From an uncultured Pelagibacteraceae bacterium (GTDB lineage Bacteria; Pseudomonadota; Alphaproteobacteria; Pelagibacterales; Pelagibacteraceae): a stretch of DNA of 64,000 bases. The notes beneath the pieces are model-generated. The model was not told the origin of the DNA, searched no databases, and saw only the letters and a program-made list of their open reading frames with translations. The stretch is taken from the NCBI GenBank assembly GCA_902636075.1, contig CACPQM010000001.1, positions 146,186 to 210,185 of the forward strand, given 5' to 3'. The translations under genes and the position numbers were made by a program. Positions 1 through 10,075 of this stretch are shown piece by piece. The stretch's first letter is position 1. The number at the start of each line of letters is the position of its first letter.

Positions 1-597
1 TATGATGGACTAATATGGGGTGGGAGTAGTCTAAATATTTATAATGATACCATCGAAATAAGAAGACAGATCGAATTTATGAGAGAGTGTCAAAAAAAAA
101 TTAAAAAAATATTAGCTATTTGCTGGGGACTTCAGGTTGCTGTTACGGTAGCAGGAGGTCAAGTAAAAAGATGTACTAACGGATCTCACAGAGGTATAGC
201 ACTAAACATTGAAATAAATAATGAGGGATTAAAACATCCAATATATAAAAATAAAGATAAAATTTTTAATACACCTGCTTTTAATTTTGATGAAGTTGCA
301 ACATTACCAAAAAATTCAAAATTACTAGCCTCAAATCCTGTAAATAAAGTTATGGGAGTAAATTTTCAGTCTGCAATAAGTGATATATGGGGTATTCAAT
401 ATCATCCTGAAATAACTTACGATAAAATGATAAGCCTTATACATTTCAGAAAAGAACGACTTTTAAACAATAATGCCTTTGTAGATGAGCAAGAGATAAA
501 TAATCATGTAAGAATGATTGCTGAAGAAAATAAGATTACAAATAAAGATCTTAGAATGCGTGAACTTGAAAACTGGCTTAATTATCTTTTAAAATAG
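1..597 (+). CDS. class I glutamine amidotransferase (5'-truncated by window)
   Basis: The reading frame is open from base 1, so the true start lies upstream; the first in-window ATG at 79 is internal. The nucleophile elbow CWGLQ follows the ATG by about 17 residues and the HPE motif (IQYHPE) lies about 110 residues later, giving the Cys-His-Glu triad of class I glutamine amidotransferases. A C-terminal tail of about 55 residues follows. The family removes ammonia from glutamine or cleaves gamma-glutamyl amides; the acceptor cannot be named without the N-terminus. The gene converges on fhs and their ends overlap by 9 bp. Confidence 0.8.
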   Translation, partial: YDGLIWGGSSLNIYNDTIEIRRQIEFMRECQKKIKKILAICWGLQVAVTVAGGQVKRCTNGSHRGIALNIEINNEGLKHPIYKNKDKIFNTPAFNFDEVATLPKNSKLLASNPVNKVMGVNFQSAISDIWGIQYHPEITYDKMISLIHFRKERLLNNNAFVDEQEINNHVRMIAEENKITNKDLRMRELENWLNYLLK

Positions 598-2265
598 ACC
601 TTCTGTTTCACCTTTTTCATTAATACAGATTGAGTCCGCAGCTGGCACTTTTGGCAATCCTGGCATTGTCATTATTGCACCGCATACAACAACGATAAAT
701 TCTGCTCCTGATGATAGTCTTACTTCTCTTATTGGTAATACATGACCTGAAGGTGCTCCCTTTAGATTTGGGTCAGTGGAAAAACTATATTGAGTTTTTG
801 CAATACAAATTGGTAATGATTGGTAACCTCTTTCTTCAAAAGCTTTTAATTGTTCCCTTATTTTAGTATCTGCTACTACTTCGCTTGCTCTATAAAGTTC
901 CTTGGCAATTGTTTCTATTTTTTTAAATAACGAAGTTTTATCATCATATAAAAATTTAAAATCACTATCTTTTTCACATAGTTCAACTACATCATTTGCT
1001 AAATTAGTTGCACCTTCTCCACCTTTTTCCCAATGCTTTGATATAGAGGCTTTAATATCCTTTTGTTCACAAAATTGGGTAACTTCATCAATTTCTTTAT
1101 CAGTATCTAAAACAAAGTGGTTAATAGCTACTGTTACAGGTAATCCAAATTTTTGAATATTTTCTATATGTCTTTCTAAGTTAACCAATCCTTTTTTAAC
1201 TGCATCTACATTTTCATTTTTTAATTCATCTTTTTTAACTCCTCCATGCATTTTTAGAGCTCTTATAGTTGCAACAATCACAACACAACTTGGTTTTAAT
1301 CCTGATTTTCTACATTTAATATCTAAGAATTTTTCTGCTCCTAGGTCAGCTCCAAACCCTGCTTCTGTTACGACATAATCTGAGAGTTTTAATGCTGTCT
1401 TAGTTGCTAAAACTGAATTACATCCATGAGCAATATTTGCAAATGGTCCACCATGAATTATAGCAGGATTGTTTTCCAAGGTTTGTGTAACATTTGGTCT
1501 AATAGCGTCTTTTAACAATACAGTCATTGGACCCTGCGCGTTTAAATCTTTTGCATATATCGGTTTTTTATCTCTAGTATAAGCAACAGTAATATTACCA
1601 ATTCTATTTTCAAGATCATGCAAATCATTTGATAAACAAAAGATTGCCATTATTTCTGACGCAACAGTAATATCAAAACCATCTTCTCTTGGAAATCCAT
1701 TCGCAACACCACCAAGATTAATATTTATAGATCTTAAAGCTCTATCATTCATGTCGAGAACTCTTTTCCAAACTATTCTTCTGACATCTATATTTAGTTT
1801 ATTTCCCCAATATATGTGGTTATCTATTAATGCAGATAAAAGATTATGCGCAGATGTAATTGCATGAAAGTCTCCTGTGAAATGAAGATTTATTTGCTCC
1901 ATAGGAACTACTTGAGCATAACCACCACCAGCAGCCCCACCTTTCATTCCAAAAGAAGGACCAAGACTTGGTTCTCTTAAACAAACAATAGATTTTTTAC
2001 CTATTTTGTTTAATCCATCTGACAATCCTACAGAAGTTGTTGTCTTTCCTTCCCCTGCCGGAGTAGGTGTAATTGCTGTTACTAGAATTAATTTTCCATC
2101 TTTTTTGTCTTTAAATTTTTCTAAGTATTCAAGTTTGATTTTAGCTATATATCTGCTTATTGGACTATATGCCTCAGTTTTGTCGGGTACTCCCACTCCA
2201 TCCAAAATTTCTTGGATAGGTTTCATTTTTGCTTCTCTAGCAATTTGAATATCTGATTTTGACAT
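589..2265 (-). CDS. fhs: formate-tetrahydrofolate ligase
   Basis: This 558-residue protein has the usual length of Fhs, which makes 10-formyl-THF from formate, THF and ATP, or runs in reverse to recover ATP. The ATP-binding segment [11 protein letters not shown] is at residues 66-76, and the conserved stretches [19 protein letters not shown] and [13 protein letters not shown] are all present. The start at 2265 is the first ATG; no clear Shine-Dalgarno sequence precedes it. It is divergent from the sarcosine oxidase operon across 128 bp. With methylene-THF produced by soxBDAG and the other GcvT-domain enzymes nearby, it is likely to close oxidation of methyl carbon to formate. Identification is secure; direction in vivo is inference. 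Confidence 0.97.
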   Translation of the reverse strand: MSKSDIQIAREAKMKPIQEILDGVGVPDKTEAYSPISRYIAKIKLEYLEKFKDKKDGKLILVTAITPTPAGEGKTTTSVGLSDGLNKIGKKSIVCLREPSLGPSFGMKGGAAGGGYAQVVPMEQINLHFTGDFHAITSAHNLLSALIDNHIYWGNKLNIDVRRIVWKRVLDMNDRALRSININLGGVANGFPREDGFDITVASEIMAIFCLSNDLHDLENRIGNITVAYTRDKKPIYAKDLNAQGPMTVLLKDAIRPNVTQTLENNPAIIHGGPFANIAHGCNSVLATKTALKLSDYVVTEAGFGADLGAEKFLDIKCRKSGLKPSCVVIVATIRALKMHGGVKKDELKNENVDAVKKGLVNLERHIENIQKFGLPVTVAINHFVLDTDKEIDEVTQFCEQKDIKASISKHWEKGGEGATNLANDVVELCEKDSDFKFLYDDKTSLFKKIETIAKELYRASEVVADTKIREQLKAFEERGYQSLPICIAKTQYSFSTDPNLKGAPSGHVLPIREVRLSSGAEFIVVVCGAIMTMPGLPKVPAADSICINEKGETEGLF

Positions 2266-2393
2266 TTAGTTTAAAATTTATAATTGTTTAATGTGCAAAA
2301 TGTCTATACTTTTTTGGTTTGATTTTAAACATCTAAAAAATATATATATAAAAAATAAGAAAAAATTTATGTTTAATTGGATAAAATTATAAA
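2266..2393. promoter_or_regulatory. divergent fhs / soxB intergenic region
   Basis: This 128-bp AT-rich gap separates two outward-facing genes and must hold both promoters. It contains long A/T runs and a TATATATATA stretch near 2340. It is too short for a tandem glycine riboswitch, and I saw no paired stems or clear operator. Confidence 0.5.
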
Positions 2394-3650
2394 ATGCAAA
2401 AATACTCTGTTTTTAGCCTCATTAAAAATGCATTCTCAGATCATCAGAATTGGGAAGTAGCATGGAAAGATCCAACTCCTAAAAAAGAATATGATGTGAT
2501 TATCATAGGTGGCGGGGGTCATGGTTTAGCAACTGCATACTACTTAGCTAAGGAGCACAATATTACAAATGTAGCTATCATTGAAAAAGGCTGGATAGGT
2601 GGAGGTAATGTTGGAAGAAACACTACAATAATTAGATCAAACTATATGCATGATGACAATGCTTTGTTCAGTGAATTTGGTATGGATTTGTGGAGAAAGA
2701 TGAGTCAGGATTTGAATTACAATGTCATGTTTTCTCCAAGAGGAATAATAAATCTTGCCCATTCAGATGCACAAATGAATGCGTACTCTAGAAGAGGAAA
2801 TTCAATGCGATTAAATGGGATTGATGCAGTTTTATTAAATAGGGAAGAGGTTCAAAAAAAAATTCCAATGGCAGATTTTTCTGACAATGTGCGATTTCCA
2901 ATTTTTGGAGGTTTGATGCAACCAAGTGCTGGGACTGCTAGACACGATGCTGTTGCTTGGGGATATGCAAGACAAGCAGACTCAATGGGTGTTGACATAA
3001 TTCAAAATTGTGAAGTTACAGGATTTGATGTTACTAACGGAAAAATAGTTGGTGTAAGAACTTCCAGAGGAGATATCAAAGCGAAAAAAGTTGGTTTGTG
3101 TGTTGCAGGTAGCACAAATATTTTAGCAGAAATGTTAAATATGACACTACCAATTGAAACTCATCTCCTTCAAGCATGTGTATCAGAACCTGTAAAACCT
3201 TTGCTTGACCATGTAGTTACATTTGGTGCAGGTCACTTTTATTGTAGTCAATCAGATAAGGGAGAGATGGTTATGGGTGGAGACTTGGACGGATACAATA
3301 GTTACTCACAAAGAGGAAATTTACCAACACTCCAACACGTATTGACTGAAGGTATTGCAATGTTTCCATTTCTAAGCAAATTGAAAATGCTTAGAACTTG
3401 GGGTGGAATTATGGATATGTCAATGGACGGTTCACCAATTATTGATAAAACACATATTGATGGCTTATACTTAAATTGTGGCTGGTGTTATGGTGGATTT
3501 AAAGCTACTCCTGCTTCAGGTTGGACTTTTGCACATACAATTGCGCAAGATAGAGTTCATGAATTAAACTCAGGTTACAGTTTAAATAGATTTAATACTG
3601 GTGATTTAATTGATGAAAAAGGTCTTGGTACCAAAACTTGGATATCTTAA
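2394..3650 (+). CDS. soxB: sarcosine oxidase subunit beta
   Basis: This flavoprotein subunit of heterotetrameric sarcosine oxidase oxidises sarcosine to glycine, with the methyl carbon passed to THF. The dinucleotide fold GGGGHG is at residues 39-44. The segment around TARHDAVAW carries His184, which aligns with the histidine that covalently holds FMN in characterised beta subunits. The C-terminal PIIDKT and CGWCYGGFK motifs are typical of the family. The length of 418 residues is normal. It is the first gene of soxBDAG, directly abutting soxD with no spacer, so translation is probably coupled. Confidence 0.96.
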   Translation: MQKYSVFSLIKNAFSDHQNWEVAWKDPTPKKEYDVIIIGGGGHGLATAYYLAKEHNITNVAIIEKGWIGGGNVGRNTTIIRSNYMHDDNALFSEFGMDLWRKMSQDLNYNVMFSPRGIINLAHSDAQMNAYSRRGNSMRLNGIDAVLLNREEVQKKIPMADFSDNVRFPIFGGLMQPSAGTARHDAVAWGYARQADSMGVDIIQNCEVTGFDVTNGKIVGVRTSRGDIKAKKVGLCVAGSTNILAEMLNMTLPIETHLLQACVSEPVKPLLDHVVTFGAGHFYCSQSDKGEMVMGGDLDGYNSYSQRGNLPTLQHVLTEGIAMFPFLSKLKMLRTWGGIMDMSMDGSPIIDKTHIDGLYLNCGWCYGGFKATPASGWTFAHTIAQDRVHELNSGYSLNRFNTGDLIDEKGLGTKTWIS

Positions 3651-3920
3651 ATGCTCTATATATTCTGTCCACATTGTGGATCAAGATCACAGAATGAGTT
3701 TGCTTATGGCGGAGATGCAACAGTAAAACGACCAGAGCTTAACAAGGAAATTAGTGACCAAGAGTGGAATAATTTTGTTTATTTAAGAAAAAGTCCTAGA
3801 GGAAAACACCTAGAGTTATGGCACCATATATCTGGCTGCAGACAATGGATAAAAGTTGAAAGAGATACTTCAACTCACGAGATTTTTAAAACCTATAAAG
3901 CAGATGAACTGACTGAATAA
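3651..3920 (+). CDS. soxD: sarcosine oxidase subunit delta
   Basis: This 89-residue zinc-binding subunit of heterotetrameric sarcosine oxidase starts at the base following the soxB stop. The zinc ligands are visible as CPHCG near the N-terminus and as HHISGC near residue 60, the usual C-x2-C and H-x-C pattern. The subunit is structural, sits against the alpha subunit and has no known activity alone. It overlaps the soxA start by one base. Confidence 0.95.
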   Translation: MLYIFCPHCGSRSQNEFAYGGDATVKRPELNKEISDQEWNNFVYLRKSPRGKHLELWHHISGCRQWIKVERDTSTHEIFKTYKADELTE

Positions 3921-6916
3921 TGTCACAAGATTTTAGATTAGATAACATTGGAATGGTAAATAGAAATAAAAAAATTTCTTTTACATTTAATGGTAAAAAA
4001 TATTTTGGTTATGAAGGAGATACTATTGCTTCTGCTTTAATAGCAAATGGAGTGCATCTTGTTGGGAGAAGTTTTAAATATCATAGACCTAGAGGTTTCT
4101 TTGGAGTTGGTGTTGATGAACCTTATGCAATTTTACAATTAGAAAGAAATAATGAGAGAGATCCTAATATTAGAGCTACTGAACAGGAGATTTTTGAAGG
4201 TTTAGAGGTTAAAAGTGTAAATTGTTGGCCTAGTGTAAACTTTGATATTGGAGCAATTAATAATTTCTTAAAAATGTTTTTTCCAGCCGGGTTTTATTAT
4301 AAAACTTTTATGTGGCCACCAAGTTTCTGGTACAAAATTTATGAACCTTTCATTAGAATGGCAGCAGGTTTTGGAGAAGCATCTATCAAACATGATAAAG
4401 AAAGATACGAGCATAAATATGAATATTGTGATTTATTAATCACTGGATCAGGACCTTCAGGTTTAGCTAGTGCATATGCAGCAGCAAAAAATGGTGCGCG
4501 TGTAATTTTAGCTGAAGACAAACCTAGGTACGGAGGTAGCTTGTTAACTAGTGATGTAAATATTGGTAATCAAACTGGTGCTGAATGGTCAGAGAAAATA
4601 ATTACTGAGTTAAAGTCAATGTCAAATGTGATTGTAAAAAATAGATCACAAGTATTTGGTTATTATGATCATAATATGTTGGTAATGTCGGAACGAATAA
4701 GTGATCACTTGCCTAAAACCCAAAAATATTTACCTAAACAACGTTTGTGGTACATAAGAGCAAAAGAAGTTCTTATTTCATCAGGTTCAATTGAAAGACC
4801 ATTAGTATTTGGTAACAATGATACCCCAGGTGTAATGTTATCTTCGGCAGCTAAAGAATACATAAAGGTCTATGGAGTTTTAGTTGGGAAAAAACCTTTG
4901 ATATTTACTAATAATGACAGTGGATATGAAACCGCTATAGAGTTCAAAAAAAATGGTGTTAATCCATTAATTTTAGACACTAGAAAAGAACCATCTTCTG
5001 ACATTATTACTGAAGCAAAAAATTTAGGAATTGAAATTAAATATTCTTATGTGGTAGTTGCTGCTAAAGGATACAAAAAAGTTAAATCAGCTGATATTGC
5101 AAAAATATCTGATAATAAAAAAGATTTATCAAATATAGAAAATATTGAATGTGATTGTATTTGTGTTTCAGGGTTTTGGACGCCATCAATTCATTTAGCA
5201 TCACAATCTGGAAATAAATCTGAATTTAATGAGAAAATAGATGCATTCATTCCAAAAAAATCTAAACAGAAAGAAAATACTATTGGTTCAGCAAACGGTA
5301 AATTTACTTTAGAGGAAACTATTAATGAAGCATTCAATAAAGGATACGAAGTCTCAAACAAAATAACTGAAAATAATAATAAAGTTTCTGTTCCAACAGT
5401 AGTTGAAAAAAAATCTACAGAGCATGACAAGTTTTGGTGTGTTCCATTACCAAAAGGTAAATCTTACAAAAGATTTTTAGATTTTCAAAACGATGTGGCT
5501 GTATCAGATATAGAGTTGGCATTAAGAGAAGGTTTTAGATCAATCGAACATGTAAAAAGATATACCACCCTTGGAATGGCCACAGATCAAGGAAAAACAA
5601 GTAATCTTAATGGTTTACAATTAGTGTCAGACATTGAAAATAAAGTTGTACCACAAGTTGGCCACACAACATTTAGGCCACCTTATACACCTGTTTCAAT
5701 TGGAGCAATTGTGGGAAGAGAAGTTGGCAAGCATTCTAAACCAACAAGAAAATCACCAATGCACGAGTGGCACGAAAAAAATAATGCAGTATTTGTTGAT
5801 GCTGGAGTTTGGTTGAGACCAAGATACTATAAGCAAGGAAATGAAACATTATTTGAAGCCTCAAAAAGAGAAGCAAAAAATGTAAGAAAAAATGTAGGTG
5901 TATGTGATGTAACTACTTTAGGAAAAATAGATGTTAAAGGTCCCGATGCTGCAGAATTTTTAAATAGAGTTTATACTAATGCATGGCTTAAACTTCCAGT
6001 TGGTAAAGCAAGATATGGAGTGATGTTAAGAGAAGATGGAATTGTTATGGATGACGGAACAACAACAAGAATTTCTGAAAATCATTACCACATGACAACT
6101 ACAACAGCTCAGGCGGCCAATGTCCTATCTCATTTAGAATATTATTTGCAACTAGTTTGGCCAGAATTAAATGTTAATGTGGTTTCAACAACAGAGCAGT
6201 GGGCTGGTGCTGCAATAGCAGGCCCAAATTCAAGAGCATTACTAATGAAATTATTTCCAAATACCGATGTATCTAATGAAGGTCTCCCATTTATGGGTTA
6301 CAAAGAGGCTGATTTATTTGGTATTCCGGCAAAAATTTATAGAATTTCATTTTCAGGAGAACTTGCTTATGAAGTTAACGTGGAATCAGACTTTGGTAAT
6401 TTCATGTGGGAAAAAATTATTGAAGTTGGTAAAGAATTTCAAATACAGCCATATGGAACTGAGGCACTATCTACTTTAAGGATAGAAATGGGTCACGTTG
6501 CTGGCTCTGAGCTTGATGGTAGAACAATTCCTCATGATGCATCGCTTGAAGGTTTAGTAAGTAAGAAAAAAGACTTTATTGGTAAAAGATCTTTAAGCAG
6601 ATCAGCTTTTACAAAACCAGATAGAGAAAAAATAGTAGGTGTTGTTCCATTAGACAAAACAACAAGTATTCCTGAAGGCTCATATATTGTTAAAGACCCT
6701 AAAGCAAAACTTCCAAACCCTAAATTAGGTCATGTCTCAGCATCATGTTGGAGTGTTGAGTATGATAATCCATTCTCACTTGCGATAATTAAAGATGGTA
6801 AAAATATGATAGGACAAAAGCTATTTGCTATGTCACCTTTAAAAAACAAAACTATTCCTGTGGAAATTGTTTCATCGCATTATGTTGATCCTGAAGGAAA
6901 GAGAGTAAGAGCATGA
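3920..6916 (+). CDS. soxA: sarcosine oxidase subunit alpha
   Basis: The 998 residues match the usual alpha-subunit length. Domain order is a ferredoxin-like N-terminal fold (roughly 15-100), an NAD-binding flavoprotein fold with GSGPSG near residue 176, and a C-terminal GcvT-type folate domain from about 600 to the end (LRIEMGHVAG and SFSGELAYEV segments). The folate domain captures the methyl carbon as 5,10-methylene-THF in the partner complex. The start overlaps soxD by 1 bp (TAATG) and the end overlaps soxG by 4 bp, so the operon is translationally coupled. No disrupted domain was seen. Confidence 0.96.
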   Translation: MSQDFRLDNIGMVNRNKKISFTFNGKKYFGYEGDTIASALIANGVHLVGRSFKYHRPRGFFGVGVDEPYAILQLERNNERDPNIRATEQEIFEGLEVKSVNCWPSVNFDIGAINNFLKMFFPAGFYYKTFMWPPSFWYKIYEPFIRMAAGFGEASIKHDKERYEHKYEYCDLLITGSGPSGLASAYAAAKNGARVILAEDKPRYGGSLLTSDVNIGNQTGAEWSEKIITELKSMSNVIVKNRSQVFGYYDHNMLVMSERISDHLPKTQKYLPKQRLWYIRAKEVLISSGSIERPLVFGNNDTPGVMLSSAAKEYIKVYGVLVGKKPLIFTNNDSGYETAIEFKKNGVNPLILDTRKEPSSDIITEAKNLGIEIKYSYVVVAAKGYKKVKSADIAKISDNKKDLSNIENIECDCICVSGFWTPSIHLASQSGNKSEFNEKIDAFIPKKSKQKENTIGSANGKFTLEETINEAFNKGYEVSNKITENNNKVSVPTVVEKKSTEHDKFWCVPLPKGKSYKRFLDFQNDVAVSDIELALREGFRSIEHVKRYTTLGMATDQGKTSNLNGLQLVSDIENKVVPQVGHTTFRPPYTPVSIGAIVGREVGKHSKPTRKSPMHEWHEKNNAVFVDAGVWLRPRYYKQGNETLFEASKREAKNVRKNVGVCDVTTLGKIDVKGPDAAEFLNRVYTNAWLKLPVGKARYGVMLREDGIVMDDGTTTRISENHYHMTTTTAQAANVLSHLEYYLQLVWPELNVNVVSTTEQWAGAAIAGPNSRALLMKLFPNTDVSNEGLPFMGYKEADLFGIPAKIYRISFSGELAYEVNVESDFGNFMWEKIIEVGKEFQIQPYGTEALSTLRIEMGHVAGSELDGRTIPHDASLEGLVSKKKDFIGKRSLSRSAFTKPDREKIVGVVPLDKTTSIPEGSYIVKDPKAKLPNPKLGHVSASCWSVEYDNPFSLAIIKDGKNMIGQKLFAMSPLKNKTIPVEIVSSHYVDPEGKRVRA

Positions 6917-7500
6917 CGGTGATTTCTGCATTACAAAATGTCCATATCGAGGGGTCATTTGGAAACTTTGAAAATAAATCTGAAAATGAATTATTAAAAA
7001 TTAAAGAATTAAAAAATTTATTAATTGTTCAAATAGTTCAATATAAAAATTCTTCAATTAAAATTGACGATATAAATTTTAACAATTTAAAATTTGTAAA
7101 TCAGGCACAAAAAGTAGTTTCAAATGAAAATATAAGAGTTTTGTGGAACTCACCAAATAATTGGCTTTTAGTTTCTCATGAAAAAGAATTGTTAAAAGAA
7201 ATTTACAGTACTTATAATGAAAATGATTTTGCTGTTACAGACCTTTCTCATTCAAAAGCAACAATCGAATTAGAAGGACCATACGTAAAAGAAGTTTTAA
7301 AAAAAGGATGTCCTTTTAATTTTAACATTTTAACAAAAAATATGAGTATTAACTCAGCTTATAATGGAATTTCTTTTATAGTTGATATGGTTGAAAATGA
7401 ACCAGAAAAAGCAAGAATTTTTTCTCTAAGGAGTTTTGGAGAATCTCTATACCATTCTATCACTGATGCTTCTTTAGAATTTGGTTATAAGTGTAATTAG
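6913..7500 (+). CDS. soxG: sarcosine oxidase subunit gamma
   Basis: This 195-residue last gene of the soxBDAG operon overlaps soxA by 4 bp (ATGA). The family is poorly conserved; visible marks are NNWLLVSHE near residue 77 and DLSHSKATIELEGP near residue 112, both typical of the small GcvT-like gamma subunit. Its role is structural, near the FAD/FMN interface. Position and order make the call firm despite the weak sequence conservation. Confidence 0.92.
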   Translation: MTVISALQNVHIEGSFGNFENKSENELLKIKELKNLLIVQIVQYKNSSIKIDDINFNNLKFVNQAQKVVSNENIRVLWNSPNNWLLVSHEKELLKEIYSTYNENDFAVTDLSHSKATIELEGPYVKEVLKKGCPFNFNILTKNMSINSAYNGISFIVDMVENEPEKARIFSLRSFGESLYHSITDASLEFGYKCN

Positions 7501-7503
7501 TTA

Positions 7504-9117
7504 TTATTCCTCAGTTTTAAATCTAGATTTCTGAATAAATAAAACAAATAGCACTGGTATAATTAAGGTAATAATTGTAACTGTAATTAATAACAATCCT
7601 AGCTCAGAATAGTCTGCTGTAGTTAAAATTGCGTTTGTAACCTTATCTTTTACTTCTCTTGTGATTGTAAAGATTTCATTAAGATATTTTGTTAATAAAG
7701 CACTTGCAGACAAAGCTAAATTAGTGAATGAGGCAAAAACCGCAAAAAAAGTTGCTTTTAAATGTGAAGGAGCATTCTTAGCAATCCAAGCCAAAAGTGG
7801 AATCATAGATATTTGACCCAATGGAGATTCTAATGCTGTATTAATTATTGCTATAAATTTTGCATCAACAATTCCATTTGTTAACGAAGAAGTCCAGTTA
7901 TGAAATCCATAATACATTCCAACACTTGGCAAAAATAATATTGATCCAGCAATTGATAAAATTATGATTATTTTAGCAATAGAATTTTTTGCCATAAATG
8001 GTCTAAGCATTATTATTCCAACTAATGTTAGGATAGAAGCTAGTAAAGACAGTATTGAAAAAAATTGTTCATTAAATTGTAGTTCATCAATTTCAAACCA
8101 AGATAAGCCCGGTCCAGGTCCAGGCATGGCTCTAAATATAAAAATAATTATAGCAGTTCCAACTATAGTAAATCTTAACTTTTCAGGTAACTCTTTAATA
8201 AGTTTGTTCATAAGAAATAAAATGATTAACATAGAACCTAAAAAAACAATTTCTTGTGCAAAAGGTAATCCTAACGAACCGACACTCAATGTGAAAATTA
8301 CAAAAATTAAACTACCACCTAGTATCCACCAATTTACTTTTGTTTGCTCATGATTAAAATTATCTTCTTCACCTGATAGACCTTGTCTAATTAAAATGTT
8401 TTTCTTTTTATTTTTTAAATAAGCAGCAAAAATAACACCTAAAATTGAAACCACTGGTATTATTAATGCATAAAGATATATCGAGCCGTATAATTGTATT
8501 TTTTCAGCCTGTTCAAGATCATCTACCCCCTTAAATAATATCACATTGGCAAGAGCAACCAACACTGTCCCACCTATAATTGCAAATCTTCCAAGTGTTT
8601 GCATCGTCGTATGCATAATTTTAACTTGATCTGCTGTAAATGTTTCTCCGTTCTCATTTATTAAAGGCACAGCTTCGACTGTCATTGCATCAGCAACAAC
8701 ATCTTGAACTACATATCCAATAGGAGCTAAAAGAACACTTATTACAAACCAAGTTTCAACTTTTAAATAAGATGACATTTGCTCTGTATGAATTATTAGT
8801 CCGTACATTATTAATAAACTTACACCAATTAATGAGGCACCGACGTAAACCATGTAATTCTTTTTATTCCATATTAAATCTACCAAATGCCCTAGTGGCA
8901 TTTTTAAAGCCCAAGGTATTCCTGCCCAGAAACCTAATCCTGCAAGAAATGCTGCAGATAAATTTAAGTAATCTTTTACAAAGAAAGTACCTACTATTCC
9001 TGTAAGTCCAGATATACCCGCTGCCACGTAAATCATTAACGGAGGTAAATAAGACAATTTAAATTGTCTTCCTAAATCAAACAGTGTTGAGTCTATAAAT
9101 TGAATGATTCTGTCCAT
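7504..9117 (-). CDS. MFS-fold transporter, BT1 (folate-biopterin)-like
   Basis: This 537-residue polytopic membrane protein has about 12-14 hydrophobic segments. The segment APIGYVVQDVVADAMTVEA near residues 132-150 resembles the conserved DVVAD region of the BT1 family, and PWALKMPLGHLVDLIW near residue 68 resembles the first-loop motif of that superfamily. BT1 proteins carry folates or pterins, which would suit the neighbouring folate-dependent sarcosine oxidase, but substrate is inference and a general MFS permease cannot be ruled out. A small direct repeat encodes PGPGPG near residue 330. It is the last gene of a three-gene minus-strand run with the small protein at 9124 and the GNAT gene, and converges on soxG. 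Confidence 0.6.
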   Translation of the reverse strand: MDRIIQFIDSTLFDLGRQFKLSYLPPLMIYVAAGISGLTGIVGTFFVKDYLNLSAAFLAGLGFWAGIPWALKMPLGHLVDLIWNKKNYMVYVGASLIGVSLLIMYGLIIHTEQMSSYLKVETWFVISVLLAPIGYVVQDVVADAMTVEAVPLINENGETFTADQVKIMHTTMQTLGRFAIIGGTVLVALANVILFKGVDDLEQAEKIQLYGSIYLYALIIPVVSILGVIFAAYLKNKKKNILIRQGLSGEEDNFNHEQTKVNWWILGGSLIFVIFTLSVGSLGLPFAQEIVFLGSMLIILFLMNKLIKELPEKLRFTIVGTAIIIFIFRAMPGPGPGLSWFEIDELQFNEQFFSILSLLASILTLVGIIMLRPFMAKNSIAKIIIILSIAGSILFLPSVGMYYGFHNWTSSLTNGIVDAKFIAIINTALESPLGQISMIPLLAWIAKNAPSHLKATFFAVFASFTNLALSASALLTKYLNEIFTITREVKDKVTNAILTTADYSELGLLLITVTIITLIIPVLFVLFIQKSRFKTEE

Positions 9118-9123
9118 TTATTC

Positions 9124-9564
9124 TTAATCTAAAAGGTTTAATTTAATTAAACTATTATTTTTTGTTTCTTTGCACCACAATTCATAACTTTCGCACACTC
9201 GCCACAAATGATTTGTAGCTCTTTGTGATATTTCCAAGGGAAAATGACTCTTTGCATAGTACAAATCAGGAAATTTAATCAATTGTTTAATCATTGCTTC
9301 TTTTTGTAAATTCAAAAGTCTTAAAACCTCTTTAGAAATTTTTTCTCCTGAGGTCTCATCAACAAAATCGTTTTCTTTTAGTTTCTCAAACCATTCATCA
9401 TGAAATTTACCACTACTTACTTTTTGATACAACTTTGAACCCATAAATCTTTCAATTGCGTCTATATTGGAAATATCAATATTTTGCTTTTTAATTTGAA
9501 ATATTTCTAAATAGATTGCCTCAGCAACATAAAGTATGTAGGGTTTTTTATTTTCATCTCCCAT
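9124..9564 (-). CDS. hypothetical protein, 146 aa
   Basis: I do not recognise this soluble protein. It is charged and largely helical by composition, with no signal peptide, membrane segment, cysteine cluster or nucleotide motif. It lies 6 bp from the transporter gene downstream and 4 bp from the acetyltransferase gene upstream, so the three are probably one transcript. No clear domain is visible; a helical-bundle regulatory or adaptor role is possible but unsupported. Confidence 0.75.
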   Translation of the reverse strand: MGDENKKPYILYVAEAIYLEIFQIKKQNIDISNIDAIERFMGSKLYQKVSSGKFHDEWFEKLKENDFVDETSGEKISKEVLRLLNLQKEAMIKQLIKFPDLYYAKSHFPLEISQRATNHLWRVCESYELWCKETKNNSLIKLNLLD

Positions 9565-9568
9565 AAAA

Positions 9569-10039
9569 TTATAAATCTAAAGTATAGTAACAAGAATTAG
9601 GGTCCTCTTTATAATGAGCAAATGGTTTACATTTACTAAATTTAAAATGTTCAAAAAGTTTTCTGGCCGGTAAAAAGAATTTTCCAGATCCTGTTTCAAT
9701 ACTTAGCTTTTTTATACCAATTTTTTTTGCCTGAAATATCAAATGTGAGATTATTTTACTGCCAATACCTCTATTTCGAAAATCATCAGATACTCTAATA
9801 GATTTAAATTCACCATGATTTTGTCCAATAAATTTTAAGGCTCCACATCCAATTAAATGATTATTATTCCACAAGCTCCAAAATTTTATACTTGGATCTT
9901 TAAGTCCAGGGATATCTAAAACGTGAGTGCTACCTTTAGAAGAAACAGATCTTAATTCAATAAAGTGTTTTATTAAAAGATGATTTACCTTTGGGTGGTC
10001 AAAGTTATTTTCTATTGATTTAATCATTAGCATGAACAT
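9569..10039 (-). CDS. GNAT family N-acetyltransferase
   Basis: This 156-residue protein carries the GNAT acetyl-CoA motif A, seen as RVSDDFRNRGIGSKII (R-x2-G-x-G), preceded by a beta strand with WNNNHLIGCGAL and followed by KLSIETGSG. The layout resembles small stand-alone acetyltransferases; the acceptor is unknown. Three in-frame ATG codons occur within the first five residues (10039, 10033, 10027), so the exact start is uncertain by a few residues. It heads the minus-strand set running into the BT1-like transporter and is divergent from the SRAP gene across 36 bp. Confidence 0.85.
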   Translation of the reverse strand: MFMLMIKSIENNFDHPKVNHLLIKHFIELRSVSSKGSTHVLDIPGLKDPSIKFWSLWNNNHLIGCGALKFIGQNHGEFKSIRVSDDFRNRGIGSKIISHLIFQAKKIGIKKLSIETGSGKFFLPARKLFEHFKFSKCKPFAHYKEDPNSCYYTLDL

Positions 10040-10075
10040 ATAATCTAAAAAAAAATTAAACCAATACGAAAAAAT

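Noticed and set aside
902..1156. 84-aa plus-strand open frame inside fhs
   Set aside because: It is antisense to a strongly conserved fhs coding region and has no independent support.
2266..2393. Possible glycine or SAM riboswitch before soxB
   Set aside because: The gap is only 128 bp shared by two divergent genes, and no paired stems were visible.
8105..8130. Short direct repeat (GGTCCA units) in the transporter gene
   Set aside because: It merely encodes PGPGPG and is too short to be a functional repeat.
7964..8353. 129-aa plus-strand open frame opposite the BT1-like transporter
   Set aside because: It mirrors low-complexity membrane codons of the real gene and has no recognisable domain.
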